From contig RHFA01000002.1 of assembly GCA_003724275.1 (NCBI GenBank), positions 1-12,714 on the forward strand: a stretch of DNA of 12,714 bases. The letters are read 5' to 3'. A program made the translations under genes and the position numbers. The notes below the pieces were generated by a model, which was given only the letters and a program-made list of their open reading frames with translations, made no database searches and was not told the DNA's origin. Of this stretch, positions 7,815 to 12,714 are shown one piece after another (the first letter of the stretch is position 1; every line of letters begins with the position of its first letter). This DNA comes from Thaumarchaeota archaeon S13 (GTDB lineage Archaea; Thermoproteota; Nitrososphaeria; Nitrososphaerales; Nitrosopumilaceae).

Positions 7815-7925
7815 CTAAACCGTCCGGGCAAAAATCGAGATACTGCATGACTTCTTTAAGCTAGAGGGGCGTTTACGGTTCAGACACACGACGAACTTGC
7901 AGAGGGTGTTGAATGGCGGGCGCAT
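7815..7925 (-). CDS. Candidate 36-aa minus-strand ORF (doubtful)
   Basis: ATG 7925 opens 36 codons (MRPPFNTLCKFVVCLNRKRP) to a stop at 7815-7817. The first half uses C-ending codons like the host genes. Its upstream region resembles that of the broken minus-strand gene at 3750: both have a TTTTGNNCAAAA palindrome and TCCGC before ACATG. It may be a remnant of a longer gene. The protein is too short for family assignment, and it may be chance. Confidence 0.2.
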   Translation of the reverse strand: MRPPFNTLCKFVVCLNRKRPSSLKKSCSISIFARTV

Positions 7926-7946
7926 GTTTGAGCGGAAATTCGACTT

Positions 7947-7958
7947 TTTTGACCAAAA
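7947..7958. repeat. Palindrome TTTTG-AC-CAAAA between two candidate small ORFs
   Basis: A perfect 5-bp inverted repeat with a 2-nt centre lies between the candidate minus-strand ATG at 7925 and the candidate plus-strand ATG at 7958. It parallels the palindrome at 3759-3772. If either ORF is real, this is a plausible divergent operator. Confidence 0.3.
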
Positions 7959-8185
7959 TGTCTGGACTGGCCGGGCGAGGATCGGGCGAGCTGGCCTCCT
8001 TAGAGGCTTGCCGGGACGAGGAGGCCAAAGGGGGCAGGGCAAGGCAGGCGCTGCCGCGCGTTGACATCGATGACGGCGCCGTTGGTGCACTCCTGTATAT
8101 CTCTTTGAACTGCTTTGGTGTCTACGACGAGATCAAAGCGGCAAAATCTGTAAAAAATCGTGCCCGTTCGTGCGTCGCATCCTAG
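7958..8185 (+). CDS. Candidate small protein of unknown function
   Basis: From ATG 7958 the frame gives 75 residues (MSGLAGRGSGELASLEAC near the start, VDIDDGAVGALLYISLN in the middle, a basic Lys/Arg-rich end). Codon use is moderately host-like and the middle section looks like folded protein, with a short hydrophobic stretch (GALLYISLNCFGV) too short to be a sure membrane segment. ATG 7913 is an in-frame alternative start that would overlap the candidate minus-strand ORF. No ribosome binding site or clear TATA box is visible. I do not recognise it; it may be a decayed fragment in the 494-nt stretch between the methylase-like gene and the HNH gene. Confidence 0.3.
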   Translation: MSGLAGRGSGELASLEACRDEEAKGGRARQALPRVDIDDGAVGALLYISLNCFGVYDEIKAAKSVKNRARSCVAS

Positions 8186-8193
8186 TCAGCGGC

Positions 8194-8203
8194 AATACAT
8201 ATA
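8194..8203 (+). promoter_or_regulatory. TATA box for the first HNH nuclease gene
   Basis: AATACATATA is centred about 30 nt before the ATG at 8229, so the transcript should start within a few bases of the start codon. It is the only AT-rich patch in this part of the spacer. Confidence 0.5.
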
Positions 8204-8228
8204 GGAGCGGGTTTTACCGTGTGCGCGC

Positions 8229-9245
8229 ATGAGCGCGGAGCTACAGCGTGAGTTCATGGCCATACTCACAAAGGGCAGAAAGGACAACACGTACAAGTTT
8301 GCTCTAGCCCGATTTCTGCTTGACTATTCCCACAGGCAGCGCCAAAGCACTGTAGAAGAGGCCGTTCGTGCCAACAGGGGGGTGGAAATATCATATGACG
8401 AGATATCCAGTGAGTTTCTCCGCTACTATTGGCATCAAGAGTGCATGTATAAGATTCGGCAAAACTATCACATAAACAAGCCGCCGGCCATAATCAGCAT
8501 TATTCGCGACCAGGTGGGCGACAACTATATCCCGTCAAGGTTTAGTGACATTAATAGGAGGGACAGGGATGAGATGGTCAAGCAGATCAGAAATAGGGTG
8601 TTCAACAGGGAAAATAACAAGACATCAATCGTGATTCCCAGGTTTCAAAACATCCCGCACGGAAACACCGGAAAGGTACGGCCGTTTTACGACTATGATG
8701 ACGAGCGCGGAGTCCTCACGCTAAGGCCGGAGGCTCTGCTCATGCTTAGGCAAAACTATAACGTCCTCATAGAATCTGTCTTTCTCGAGTGGGCAAAATA
8801 CCTTGAGAAGATAAACACGATGCCAATGCTCATAGCAAAGGTAAACTCTATACGACCAGAGCACGGAGCGCTCAAGTTCGCCCTAAAGGTGCTGCAAAAG
8901 GACTTTAGGCAGTGCTTTTACTGCGACACCGTCCTTGATCGTTTGGAGGCCGGCATTGACCACTTTATCCCGCGGTCATACATGTTTGATGACGAGATGT
9001 GGAACCTTGTGGTGGCGTGCGGAGAATGCAGGCGCAAAAAGGGAGACCTGCTCGCAGGTAAGGGGTGTCTCAATGAGCTGCTTATGCGCAATGACCACTG
9101 GGGGCCGAGGATCCGCCAGCTCGAGAGGTCGATCAGGAGGATAGACACCCGCAGGGGATGGAAGAGGGAGATAGAGGCGCACTACACAAACTGCTTTGAG
9201 TACGGGTATGTCGTCCAAGATGGGCTGTTCTGTGACGGCTCCTAG
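8229..9245 (+). CDS. HNH endonuclease, first of a convergent paralogue pair
   Basis: This 338-residue protein has an N-terminal helical region (TYKFALARFLLDYS at 21-34, FLRYYWHQECMYKIRQ at 63-78, KPPAIISIIRDQV at 84-96), a middle region with LEWAKYLEKIN, and a C-terminal zinc-bound HNH domain. The HNH part has CFYC (229-232), GIDHFIP (242-248, His245 the likely catalytic residue), WNLVVACGECRRKKGD (258-273) with Asn259 and the second zinc pair Cys264/Cys267. Lysine replaces the last His of the classical motif, which is common in this fold. Such proteins are probably DNA nucleases and are often seen in defence loci, but no substrate can be read. ATG 8229 with a TATA box about 30 nt upstream suggests a near-leaderless mRNA. 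It ends 28 nt from the stop of a minus-strand paralogue with the same layout. Confidence 0.85.
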   Translation: MSAELQREFMAILTKGRKDNTYKFALARFLLDYSHRQRQSTVEEAVRANRGVEISYDEISSEFLRYYWHQECMYKIRQNYHINKPPAIISIIRDQVGDNYIPSRFSDINRRDRDEMVKQIRNRVFNRENNKTSIVIPRFQNIPHGNTGKVRPFYDYDDERGVLTLRPEALLMLRQNYNVLIESVFLEWAKYLEKINTMPMLIAKVNSIRPEHGALKFALKVLQKDFRQCFYCDTVLDRLEAGIDHFIPRSYMFDDEMWNLVVACGECRRKKGDLLAGKGCLNELLMRNDHWGPRIRQLERSIRRIDTRRGWKREIEAHYTNCFEYGYVVQDGLFCDGS

Positions 9246-9246
9246 A

Positions 9247-9265
9247 GCCGCAGTCCGGATGCGGC
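9247..9265. terminator. Bidirectional hairpin between convergent HNH genes
   Basis: GCCGCA and TGCGGC form a perfect 6-bp stem around a 7-nt loop (GTCCGGA), filling most of the 28 nt between the two stop codons. A symmetric hairpin placed between convergent genes may shape the 3' ends of both transcripts. It has no T-run, so strong termination is not assured. Confidence 0.45.
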
Positions 9266-9273
9266 AATTGTGC

Positions 9274-10299
9274 TTATGGCCTAAAGAATTGCGCGTCGCC
9301 GCGGTGCTCGACTAGGCTGGCGGTGTACGTCTTTCTGTACCACACGCCGTCATAGCTGGCAAGGCTGCGCCTCGCGGCGGCGGGGAGCCTAGCGAGGCGA
9401 CCCTCAAGCCCATCGTTCCTGTCAAGCACGCCCAAAAAGAGGGCGGCGGCAGGAGGGCGGCGGCGCTTTTTTAGGCCGCACGCGGCGCAGGCAACCACGC
9501 AGTTGTGCATGCCTGTGAAAAAGGCGTGGTTGGCAGGAATAACGTGGTCTATGCAGGAGTCCTGCCCCGCCCTGTCCGGCTTTCCGCAGTAAAAGCACTG
9601 TTGCCTCTGCTCGATGTCCAAAAATTGCCTAGCCCCAGGATATGGAGCGCGTGGCGCACGGGCGTCCTCGTTAAGCTCGGCTGCGCTATGCAAGGCAGGG
9701 CTGTTGAGCTTTTCGAGCTGGGAGGCAAGCTTGGAGTTTATGCCGTGCAGGACTGTCTTCCTGTGCCTCCTAAAGAATGGAATGATGTCCACGCCTAGCC
9801 TAATCTTGTCAGATCCGCGCACGCGCACATATAGGGATGGCATGTCGGTAAGCAGGTACGTCAGGACCTGCTTTTTGATCACAAGCGTGATCGCCTCCTG
9901 CCGGGCTTTTCTGTGACTAGAGGCGATCTCAACTAGGGTGGGGGGCTTTGCAAGTCCGCTGGCCCTTCCGCATTCACGAATTATCTGGACAATTTTGGCG
10001 TCGCCGGGATTACTCGTTTGCCTAAACCTAAAGCCGTGGTCCATGTCCCAATAGTGCTTGACGAGTCGTGCGGCGACAAAGTTGAGGTCAAGCGTGACAG
10101 TGTCGCCGTCGACCTCTACCCATTCGCTTCCCGGAATCCCGCTGTTGTGGCCTTGGACGTCATACTTGCCGAGGTCAAGCAGGCACTTGAGAAAGACAGG
10201 CTTGTAGGTTGCAGTCATGCCGCCGCGAGAAAAAAAGGCGTTAAACATTCGGACATAGCGCGTGGCGGGGTCTAGTGGACTTCCCTCATCATGTCTCAT
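9274..10299 (-). CDS. HNH endonuclease, second of the pair (divergent paralogue)
   Basis: This 341-residue protein has the same layout as the plus-strand HNH gene: TYKPVFLKCLLDLG (31-44), FVAARLVKHYWDMDH (74-88), RFRQ (91-94), KPPTLVEIA (118-126), then a C-terminal zinc HNH domain with CFYC (235-238), CIDHVIP (249-255, His252), Asn266 and CAAC (271-274). The matching order of motifs shows common ancestry, but overall identity looks low, so this is not a recent duplication. A proline-, alanine- and arginine-rich stretch follows the HNH core. ATG 10299 has a TTTATCA box about 28 nt upstream, giving a leaderless transcript. Role inferred as a DNA nuclease; substrate unknown. It is more GC-rich than its partner. 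Confidence 0.85.
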   Translation of the reverse strand: MRHDEGSPLDPATRYVRMFNAFFSRGGMTATYKPVFLKCLLDLGKYDVQGHNSGIPGSEWVEVDGDTVTLDLNFVAARLVKHYWDMDHGFRFRQTSNPGDAKIVQIIRECGRASGLAKPPTLVEIASSHRKARQEAITLVIKKQVLTYLLTDMPSLYVRVRGSDKIRLGVDIIPFFRRHRKTVLHGINSKLASQLEKLNSPALHSAAELNEDARAPRAPYPGARQFLDIEQRQQCFYCGKPDRAGQDSCIDHVIPANHAFFTGMHNCVVACAACGLKKRRRPPAAALFLGVLDRNDGLEGRLARLPAAARRSLASYDGVWYRKTYTASLVEHRGDAQFFRP

Positions 10300-10323
10300 C
10301 CCGGCCGGGCGGCGCGCTCGCTC

Positions 10324-10330
10324 TGATAAA
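10324..10330 (-). promoter_or_regulatory. TATA-like box for the minus-strand HNH gene
   Basis: On the minus strand this reads TTTATCA, centred about 28 nt before the ATG at 10299, the expected distance for a leaderless archaeal transcript. Confidence 0.45.
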
Positions 10331-10730
10331 GCGGTTGCGGTCCCTCAGGCCGCGCCGGCCTCCCCACGCCTGCCGAGTATCCTCTGTGGCGCGATGCGCG
10401 GGCTCGGGGCACAGGCAGCGAGACCCTGTCAGCGGCATCCGGAGCCATGTCGAGCCTCCCAAAGACGACGAGCGCCGTGGCGCGACAGGCAGGCCGTGGG
10501 CCCCTGCGGCTCGGAGGCTACCGCCCCTCAAAGGCGGCCAGCGTGCCATCGCTGTTGCCCAGGCCGCGCAACGCACGACTCCGCACATTGTGCCCCAGCG
10601 TTCCATGCAGAAAACCCTGCTGCGGCAAGATCGGCTAGCCCGCGCTTCGGCATGCCTTCCAAGCGCAAGCGCACGAGCGCCCGGGGCGTGCCACACGGCA
10701 GCGGCCTGGCAAAAAGGGAGGGTGGCCCGT
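10331..10730. other. GC-rich stretch without a confident gene
   Basis: Long frames are open here on both strands only because the DNA is GC-rich; they overlap each other and give Arg/Ala/Pro-rich translations. The best short candidates are a plus-strand 63-codon ORF at 10447-10638, with host-like third positions and a Cys-rich end (CPSVPCRKPCCG), and a plus-strand ORF starting at ATG 10650 with a basic N-terminus (MPSKRKRTSARG) that runs into the antisense of the next gene. Neither has a TATA box or ribosome binding site. I see no tRNA, repeat array or insertion-sequence end. Confidence 0.35.
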
Positions 10731-10949
10731 CTATTCGTCTGCTTTCCTGCCAGGCTCCTCGTCGGGATCCGGACTGTGGCCGTTCTTGCGCCGCCAGGCC
10801 TCCAAGTCAGACTCCTCAACCGGGCCCATCACCGACTTGACGACGTCTAGGCCGTCCATCGTGATGGTCTCCTTGAACAGCGCGCCCTCGGGCGAGGCCT
10901 GGCTCATGCCCTCCGGGCCTATGTACTTGGTGTACGTGTGCTTCGCCAT
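10731..10949 (-). CDS. Small acidic-tailed protein of unknown function (72 aa)
   Basis: From ATG 10949 the frame gives MAKHTYTKYIGPEGMSQ at the N-terminus, a middle with ETITMDGLDVVKSVMG, and a charged tail (PDPDEEPGRKADE). Codon use is strongly host-like throughout (AAG, GAG, GAC, ATC). The open frame extends upstream to 11042, but a TATA box lies exactly at the right distance for a leaderless start at 10949, so I choose that. It is soluble, with no membrane segment or cysteine. I do not recognise a family. It diverges from the gene at 11054, sharing a 104-nt intergenic region. Confidence 0.7.
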   Translation of the reverse strand: MAKHTYTKYIGPEGMSQASPEGALFKETITMDGLDVVKSVMGPVEESDLEAWRRKNGHSPDPDEEPGRKADE

Positions 10950-10970
10950 CGTGGCGCTCCCCCAACGGCC

Positions 10971-10980
10971 CGTATTTAGT
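10971..10980 (-). promoter_or_regulatory. TATA box for the 72-aa protein gene
   Basis: On the minus strand this reads ACTAAATACG, centred about 26 nt before the ATG at 10949. The fit to leaderless spacing is close and fixes the start. Confidence 0.55.
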
Positions 10981-11020
10981 GCTTGCGACAGCCGAACCCG
11001 CGCGCGGGAGCCCCTGCAAG

Positions 11021-11030
11021 GGTTAAATGT
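11021..11030 (+). promoter_or_regulatory. TATA box for the small-gene chain
   Basis: GGTTAAATGT contains TTAAAT and is centred about 28 nt before the ATG at 11054. With the minus-strand box at 10971-10980 it forms a compact divergent promoter. The two cores are about 50 nt apart, so the divergent genes could be controlled together. Confidence 0.55.
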
Positions 11031-11053
11031 AGCACTTCGCACGGCGGGTTGTT

Positions 11054-11491
11054 ATGACCCTGACCGAAGCGCAGCGTGCGCGCATGATCGAAAAGCTTGT
11101 GGAGGAACCGACTCGCATCGTGTTCACCGTGGGCGAGCTTGATGGAGAGAAGGAAGCCCCGAACGCCGCCGTTTCCGCGGAGACGGACGACCGCGCACAT
11201 ATCGCTCAAGCGGTCGGGCACGGCATATTCTCAAGCGGGTACGCGAGATCCATTGTCCGCAGTCTGGCCCGCGCGGCAGAGCTCGAGTGGGCTGCCGCCT
11301 CCCACATGCCCTTGGCCGAGCAAAACCGCAACTGTGCCCAGATCGCCAAGATGGCCGACGGTGTTGCAGAGAACGCCCTGGCCCTCGGCGACTTGCGCAC
11401 CGCCGAGCGAGCCTGCGGCGTCTCTACGCTGTGCCACGCCCTCCGCGCGTTTGCAGCCGGGGCAGGGCAAAAGCCAGGGGGCAGGCCATGA
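11054..11491 (+). CDS. Helical protein of unknown function, first gene of an overlapping chain
   Basis: This 145-residue protein starts at ATG 11054 (MTLTEAQRARMIEKLVEE), has an acidic middle (GELDGEKEAP, SAETDDRAHIAQAV) and a long Ala-rich helical second half (SIVRSLARAAELEWAAA, AQIAKMADGVAENALALGD), ending in a Gly/Pro tail. It has three cysteines in no zinc pattern, no signal peptide and no membrane segment. The family is unknown to me. A TATA box at leaderless distance supports the start. The stop TGA overlaps the next ATG (ATGA at 11488-11491), so downstream translation is probably coupled. Confidence 0.65.
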   Translation: MTLTEAQRARMIEKLVEEPTRIVFTVGELDGEKEAPNAAVSAETDDRAHIAQAVGHGIFSSGYARSIVRSLARAAELEWAAASHMPLAEQNRNCAQIAKMADGVAENALALGDLRTAERACGVSTLCHALRAFAAGAGQKPGGRP

Positions 11492-11568
11492 CCGCGATGG
11501 GCGTCCGGGCCGGGGTGCCAATCGCCACAGACGAGAGTGCCGTCGCGCGCCTGGAGGCCAGGGCGTGA
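11488..11568 (+). CDS. Candidate 26-aa mini-ORF linked by stop/start overlaps
   Basis: ATG 11488 opens 26 codons (MTAMGVRAGVPIATDESAVA at the start). It overlaps the upstream stop as ATGA and the downstream start as TGATG. Its 3' end carries GGAGG at 11553-11557, about 10 nt before the next ATG, so its translation could deliver ribosomes to the following gene. A purine-rich AGGGGGCAGG lies before its own start. It may act as a translational relay rather than a functional peptide. Confidence 0.4.
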   Translation: MTAMGVRAGVPIATDESAVARLEARA

Positions 11569-11747
11569 TGGGCCACCCAACACTGCGGCTAGAGGAGCTC
11601 GCCGCAGCTGGCGAGCGGTTTTACCTTGCTCGCGAGCGGTGCGCTGAGCTGCACGACGCCGTGCATGCCGCCCAGCGCGAGAGGGAGGAGGCTAGCAGCG
11701 CGTACTATGCGGCGCGCAGAGCCGCCCGCAAGGCAATAGTGCGATGA
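11568..11747 (+). CDS. Small coiled-coil-like protein (59 aa)
   Basis: From ATG 11568 the protein begins MGHPTLRLEELAAAGERF and is almost entirely charged helix (CAELHDAVHAAQREREEA, then AARRAARKAIVR), suggesting a coiled coil with a basic C-terminal end. GGAGG at 11553-11557 is a plausible ribosome binding site, and the start overlaps the preceding stop by 1 nt. The stop TGA overlaps the next ATG (ATGA at 11744-11747). I do not recognise it. A structural, packaging or nucleic-acid-binding role in a mobile element is conceivable, but that is only a guess. Confidence 0.55.
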   Translation: MGHPTLRLEELAAAGERFYLARERCAELHDAVHAAQREREEASSAYYAARRAARKAIVR

Positions 11748-12085
11748 CGCGTAAGGCATTGTGGGCTGAAATGCACCGGTCGGAATGGTCGGTGTCTCGA
11801 GCTCAAATGCATGCGCGCAACACGCCCGCACGCGAGGTACAAGGCGGGGCGCGCGGCGACATGTGCCCACTCCTGCCCCACCACGGGCCACAGCTGGGAG
11901 GACAGGTTCCGGGCGGCGCATCATGGTTGGTGGAGAGTCCTGTTGACGTGAGGCGCAGGGGGCTGCACACACACATCCCAAATGCAGGGATGTGCGCGCC
12001 GCCTAGGGGGGCGGCCTGCGCGGGAGCCGCAGCCACGGCCGGACGCCGCATTCCCGGCAGAACTCCAGCAGCGTGGGCACCTTGA
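11744..12085 (+). CDS. Candidate last ORF of the overlapping chain (113 aa)
   Basis: ATG 11744 overlaps the previous stop as ATGA. The first part (MTRKALWAEMHRSEWSVS, then RAQMHARNTPAREVQ) looks like real basic protein, but from about residue 40 the sequence becomes Gly/Pro-rich and loses host-like codon bias. The frame also runs 83 nt into the 3' end of the minus-strand gene that stops at 12003, and crosses that gene's hairpin. The beginning may be a real gene whose end is decayed or artefactual. Confidence 0.35.
   Translation: MTRKALWAEMHRSEWSVSRAQMHARNTPAREVQGGARGDMCPLLPHHGPQLGGQVPGGASWLVESPVDVRRRGLHTHIPNAGMCAPPRGAACAGAAATAGRRIPGRTPAAWAP
11972..11994 (-). terminator. Hairpin just after the minus-strand orphan gene
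   Basis: CACATCCC and GGGATGTG form a perfect 8-bp stem around a 7-nt loop, beginning about 8 nt beyond the minus-strand stop at 12003-12005. Its position suggests a 3' transcript-end or stabilising structure for that gene. There is no T-run on the minus strand after it, so it may not be a true terminator. Confidence 0.45.
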
Positions 12086-12524
12086 GCGTCGTCTTCGGGA
12101 TCCGCCGGCCGTCCCCGCCGGCCCTCCTGTCCGAGTGCAGCATGGCCCGCGCGTTGTGCGCCATGGGCGACACCACAAGGCAAAAGATCCTGACATGCCC
12201 GCCGCGGTCCGGCGTGCGCATGCGCGCCTGCCCTGGCGTCTTGCAGATAGTCTCGATCTCCCACCTGCGCAGGCACGGCGCGTCGGGGCCGGGGGGCGGG
12301 CTGTTGGAGGCGAACGCGGTGCGCTTGCCCTCCGGCCTGTCGTCCTCGCGCCTCTTTCTTTTCTTTGTGATCATCGTGCACGGCGCCTCCCGCCCGCGCC
12401 CGCCGGGGATCAGCATCGCCGACGCGCGGCCCCGGCGGCGTGCGGCGCACTCGCGCAGGGCAAGGGCGATCGCGCGCTTCGCCGACGCCGGGGAGCTGCC
12501 GTTCCCTGCCATGTCCCTGGCCAT
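12003..12524 (-). CDS. Cys-containing basic protein of unknown function (173 aa)
   Basis: From ATG 12524 the protein starts MARDMAGNGSSPASAKR, has a strongly basic segment (MITKKRKRREDDRPEGKR, about residues 51-68), then a more folded half with APCLRRWEIETICKTPGQ, GGHVRIFCLVVSPMAHNA, KTTLKVPTLLEFCRECG and a Pro/Arg end. The spaced cysteines, including the final CREC, might bind zinc, but I cannot match a known family. Codon use is strongly host-like on this strand (ATC, AAG, GAG, GAC), which is why I reject the overlapping plus-strand frame. ATG 12374 is an in-frame alternative start. The start lies 37 nt after the stop of the upstream TPR gene, so they probably share a transcript. The basic segment suggests nucleic-acid binding, as an inference. 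Confidence 0.6.
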   Translation of the reverse strand: MARDMAGNGSSPASAKRAIALALRECAARRRGRASAMLIPGGRGREAPCTMITKKRKRREDDRPEGKRTAFASNSPPPGPDAPCLRRWEIETICKTPGQARMRTPDRGGHVRIFCLVVSPMAHNARAMLHSDRRAGGDGRRIPKTTLKVPTLLEFCRECGVRPWLRLPRRPPP

Positions 12525-12561
12525 CTGCGTCGCCCCCCGCGTGGCCTTTTGTCGCGCCTAA

Positions 12562-12714
12562 TCACACAGCGCCGCCGGCGATTCCACTCTCGGCGTCTGC
12601 CTCCTCGTCCCTGCCCAGCACCGCCAGCGCCTCTGCCCTCGCCTCGTGCGCGGCGCCCAGATCCGGGTCAAGGGAGACGGCCCTGTCGGCGGCCTCTAGC
12701 GCCCTGTCGGGCCG
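12562..12714 (-). CDS. C-terminal end of a TPR-repeat protein (truncated by window edge)
   Basis: On the minus strand the frame is open from the window edge to the TGA at 12562-12564, giving 50 residues. ALEAADRAVSLDPDLGAAHE, followed directly by ARAEALAVLGRDEEADAE, fits the tetratricopeptide repeat pattern: a helix ending in a DPDL turn, then an AxxARAxAL helix and LGRxEEA. TPR proteins act as protein-interaction scaffolds; the partner cannot be told from this fragment. Codons are GC-rich and host-like. The last few residues (GIAGGAV) are a short flexible tail. It is probably upstream of, and co-transcribed with, the basic Cys-containing protein. Confidence 0.75.
   Translation of the reverse strand, partial: RPDRALEAADRAVSLDPDLGAAHEARAEALAVLGRDEEADAESGIAGGAV

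Noticed and set aside
10262..10850. Three long mutually overlapping ORFs (two plus, one minus) of about 180-190 codons
   Set aside because: They arise from GC-rich DNA with few stops, give Arg/Ala/Pro-rich translations, overlap supported genes at both ends and lack start signals.
11589..11981. 130-codon minus-strand ORF antisense to the small-gene chain
   Set aside because: Its translation is low-complexity, it has no promoter, and the plus-strand frames are linked by start/stop overlaps.
12174..12195. About 17 of 19 matching bases between the minus strand here and 3747-3766 (GCATGT..GGATCTTTTGC)
   Set aside because: A match of this length is expected roughly once by chance when all positions and both strands of a 12.7-kb window are compared. 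One copy lies inside a gene and the other upstream of one.
12073..12561. 162-codon plus-strand ORF opposite the orphan minus-strand gene
   Set aside because: Codon bias clearly favours the minus strand (ATC, AAG, GAG, GAC codons). The plus-strand frame is its shadow.
1..12714. CRISPR array, rRNA, transposase or insertion-sequence ends
   Set aside because: I saw no regularly spaced repeats, no rRNA-like sequence, no transposase motif and no convincing terminal inverted repeats with target duplications.

Overview
The window looks archaeal, most likely from a GC-rich thaumarchaeon; Cenarchaeum symbiosum is my best guess, from general impression and not from a search. Five gene starts (1563, 8229, 10299, 10949, 11054) have an AT-rich TATA-like box centred about 26-30 nt upstream and almost no leader, which is the usual archaeal leaderless arrangement. 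Host-type genes at both ends are GC-rich with G/C in third codon positions. The middle contains much more AT-rich DNA.

Layout. 1-224: 3' end of an unrecognised gene, whose stop overlaps the TTG start of a complete IscS-type cysteine desulfurase (221-1378). 1379-1562: AT-rich spacer with a good TATA box. 1563-3383: a very AT-rich DUF262/DUF1524 (GmrSD-like) nuclease gene. 3384-3950: abruptly GC-rich DNA with a probable broken minus-strand gene and the promoter of the next operon. 3951-7184: a large PLD-nuclease/SNF2-helicase fusion, followed after 1 nt by a 182-aa gene (7186-7734) that resembles only the N-terminal part of a large Eco57I-like methylase. 7735-8228: decayed or poorly coding DNA with short ORF candidates. 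8229-9245 (+) and 9274-10299 (-): two divergent paralogues of an HNH nuclease family, tail to tail around a small hairpin. 10300-10730: no confident gene. 10731-10949 (-) and 11054-11491 (+): small unknown genes diverging from a compact double promoter. The plus-strand one heads a chain of tiny ORFs joined by overlapping stop and start codons (11488-11568, 11568-11747, 11744-12085). 12003-12524 (-): a Cys-containing orphan protein with a 3' hairpin, probably co-transcribed with the TPR protein whose C-terminus closes the window (12562-12714, -).

Reading as a whole: 1.4-10.3 kb is an accessory region rich in nucleic-acid-degrading enzymes of types often found in anti-phage defence islands (GmrSD-like nuclease, PLD-helicase, methylase remnant, HNH pair). 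The most interesting points are the PLD-SNF2 protein paired with a stand-alone methylase-like N-terminal domain lacking the catalytic part, the tail-to-tail HNH pair, and the overlapping mini-gene chain at 11.0-12.1 kb. All functional roles are inferred from motifs only.
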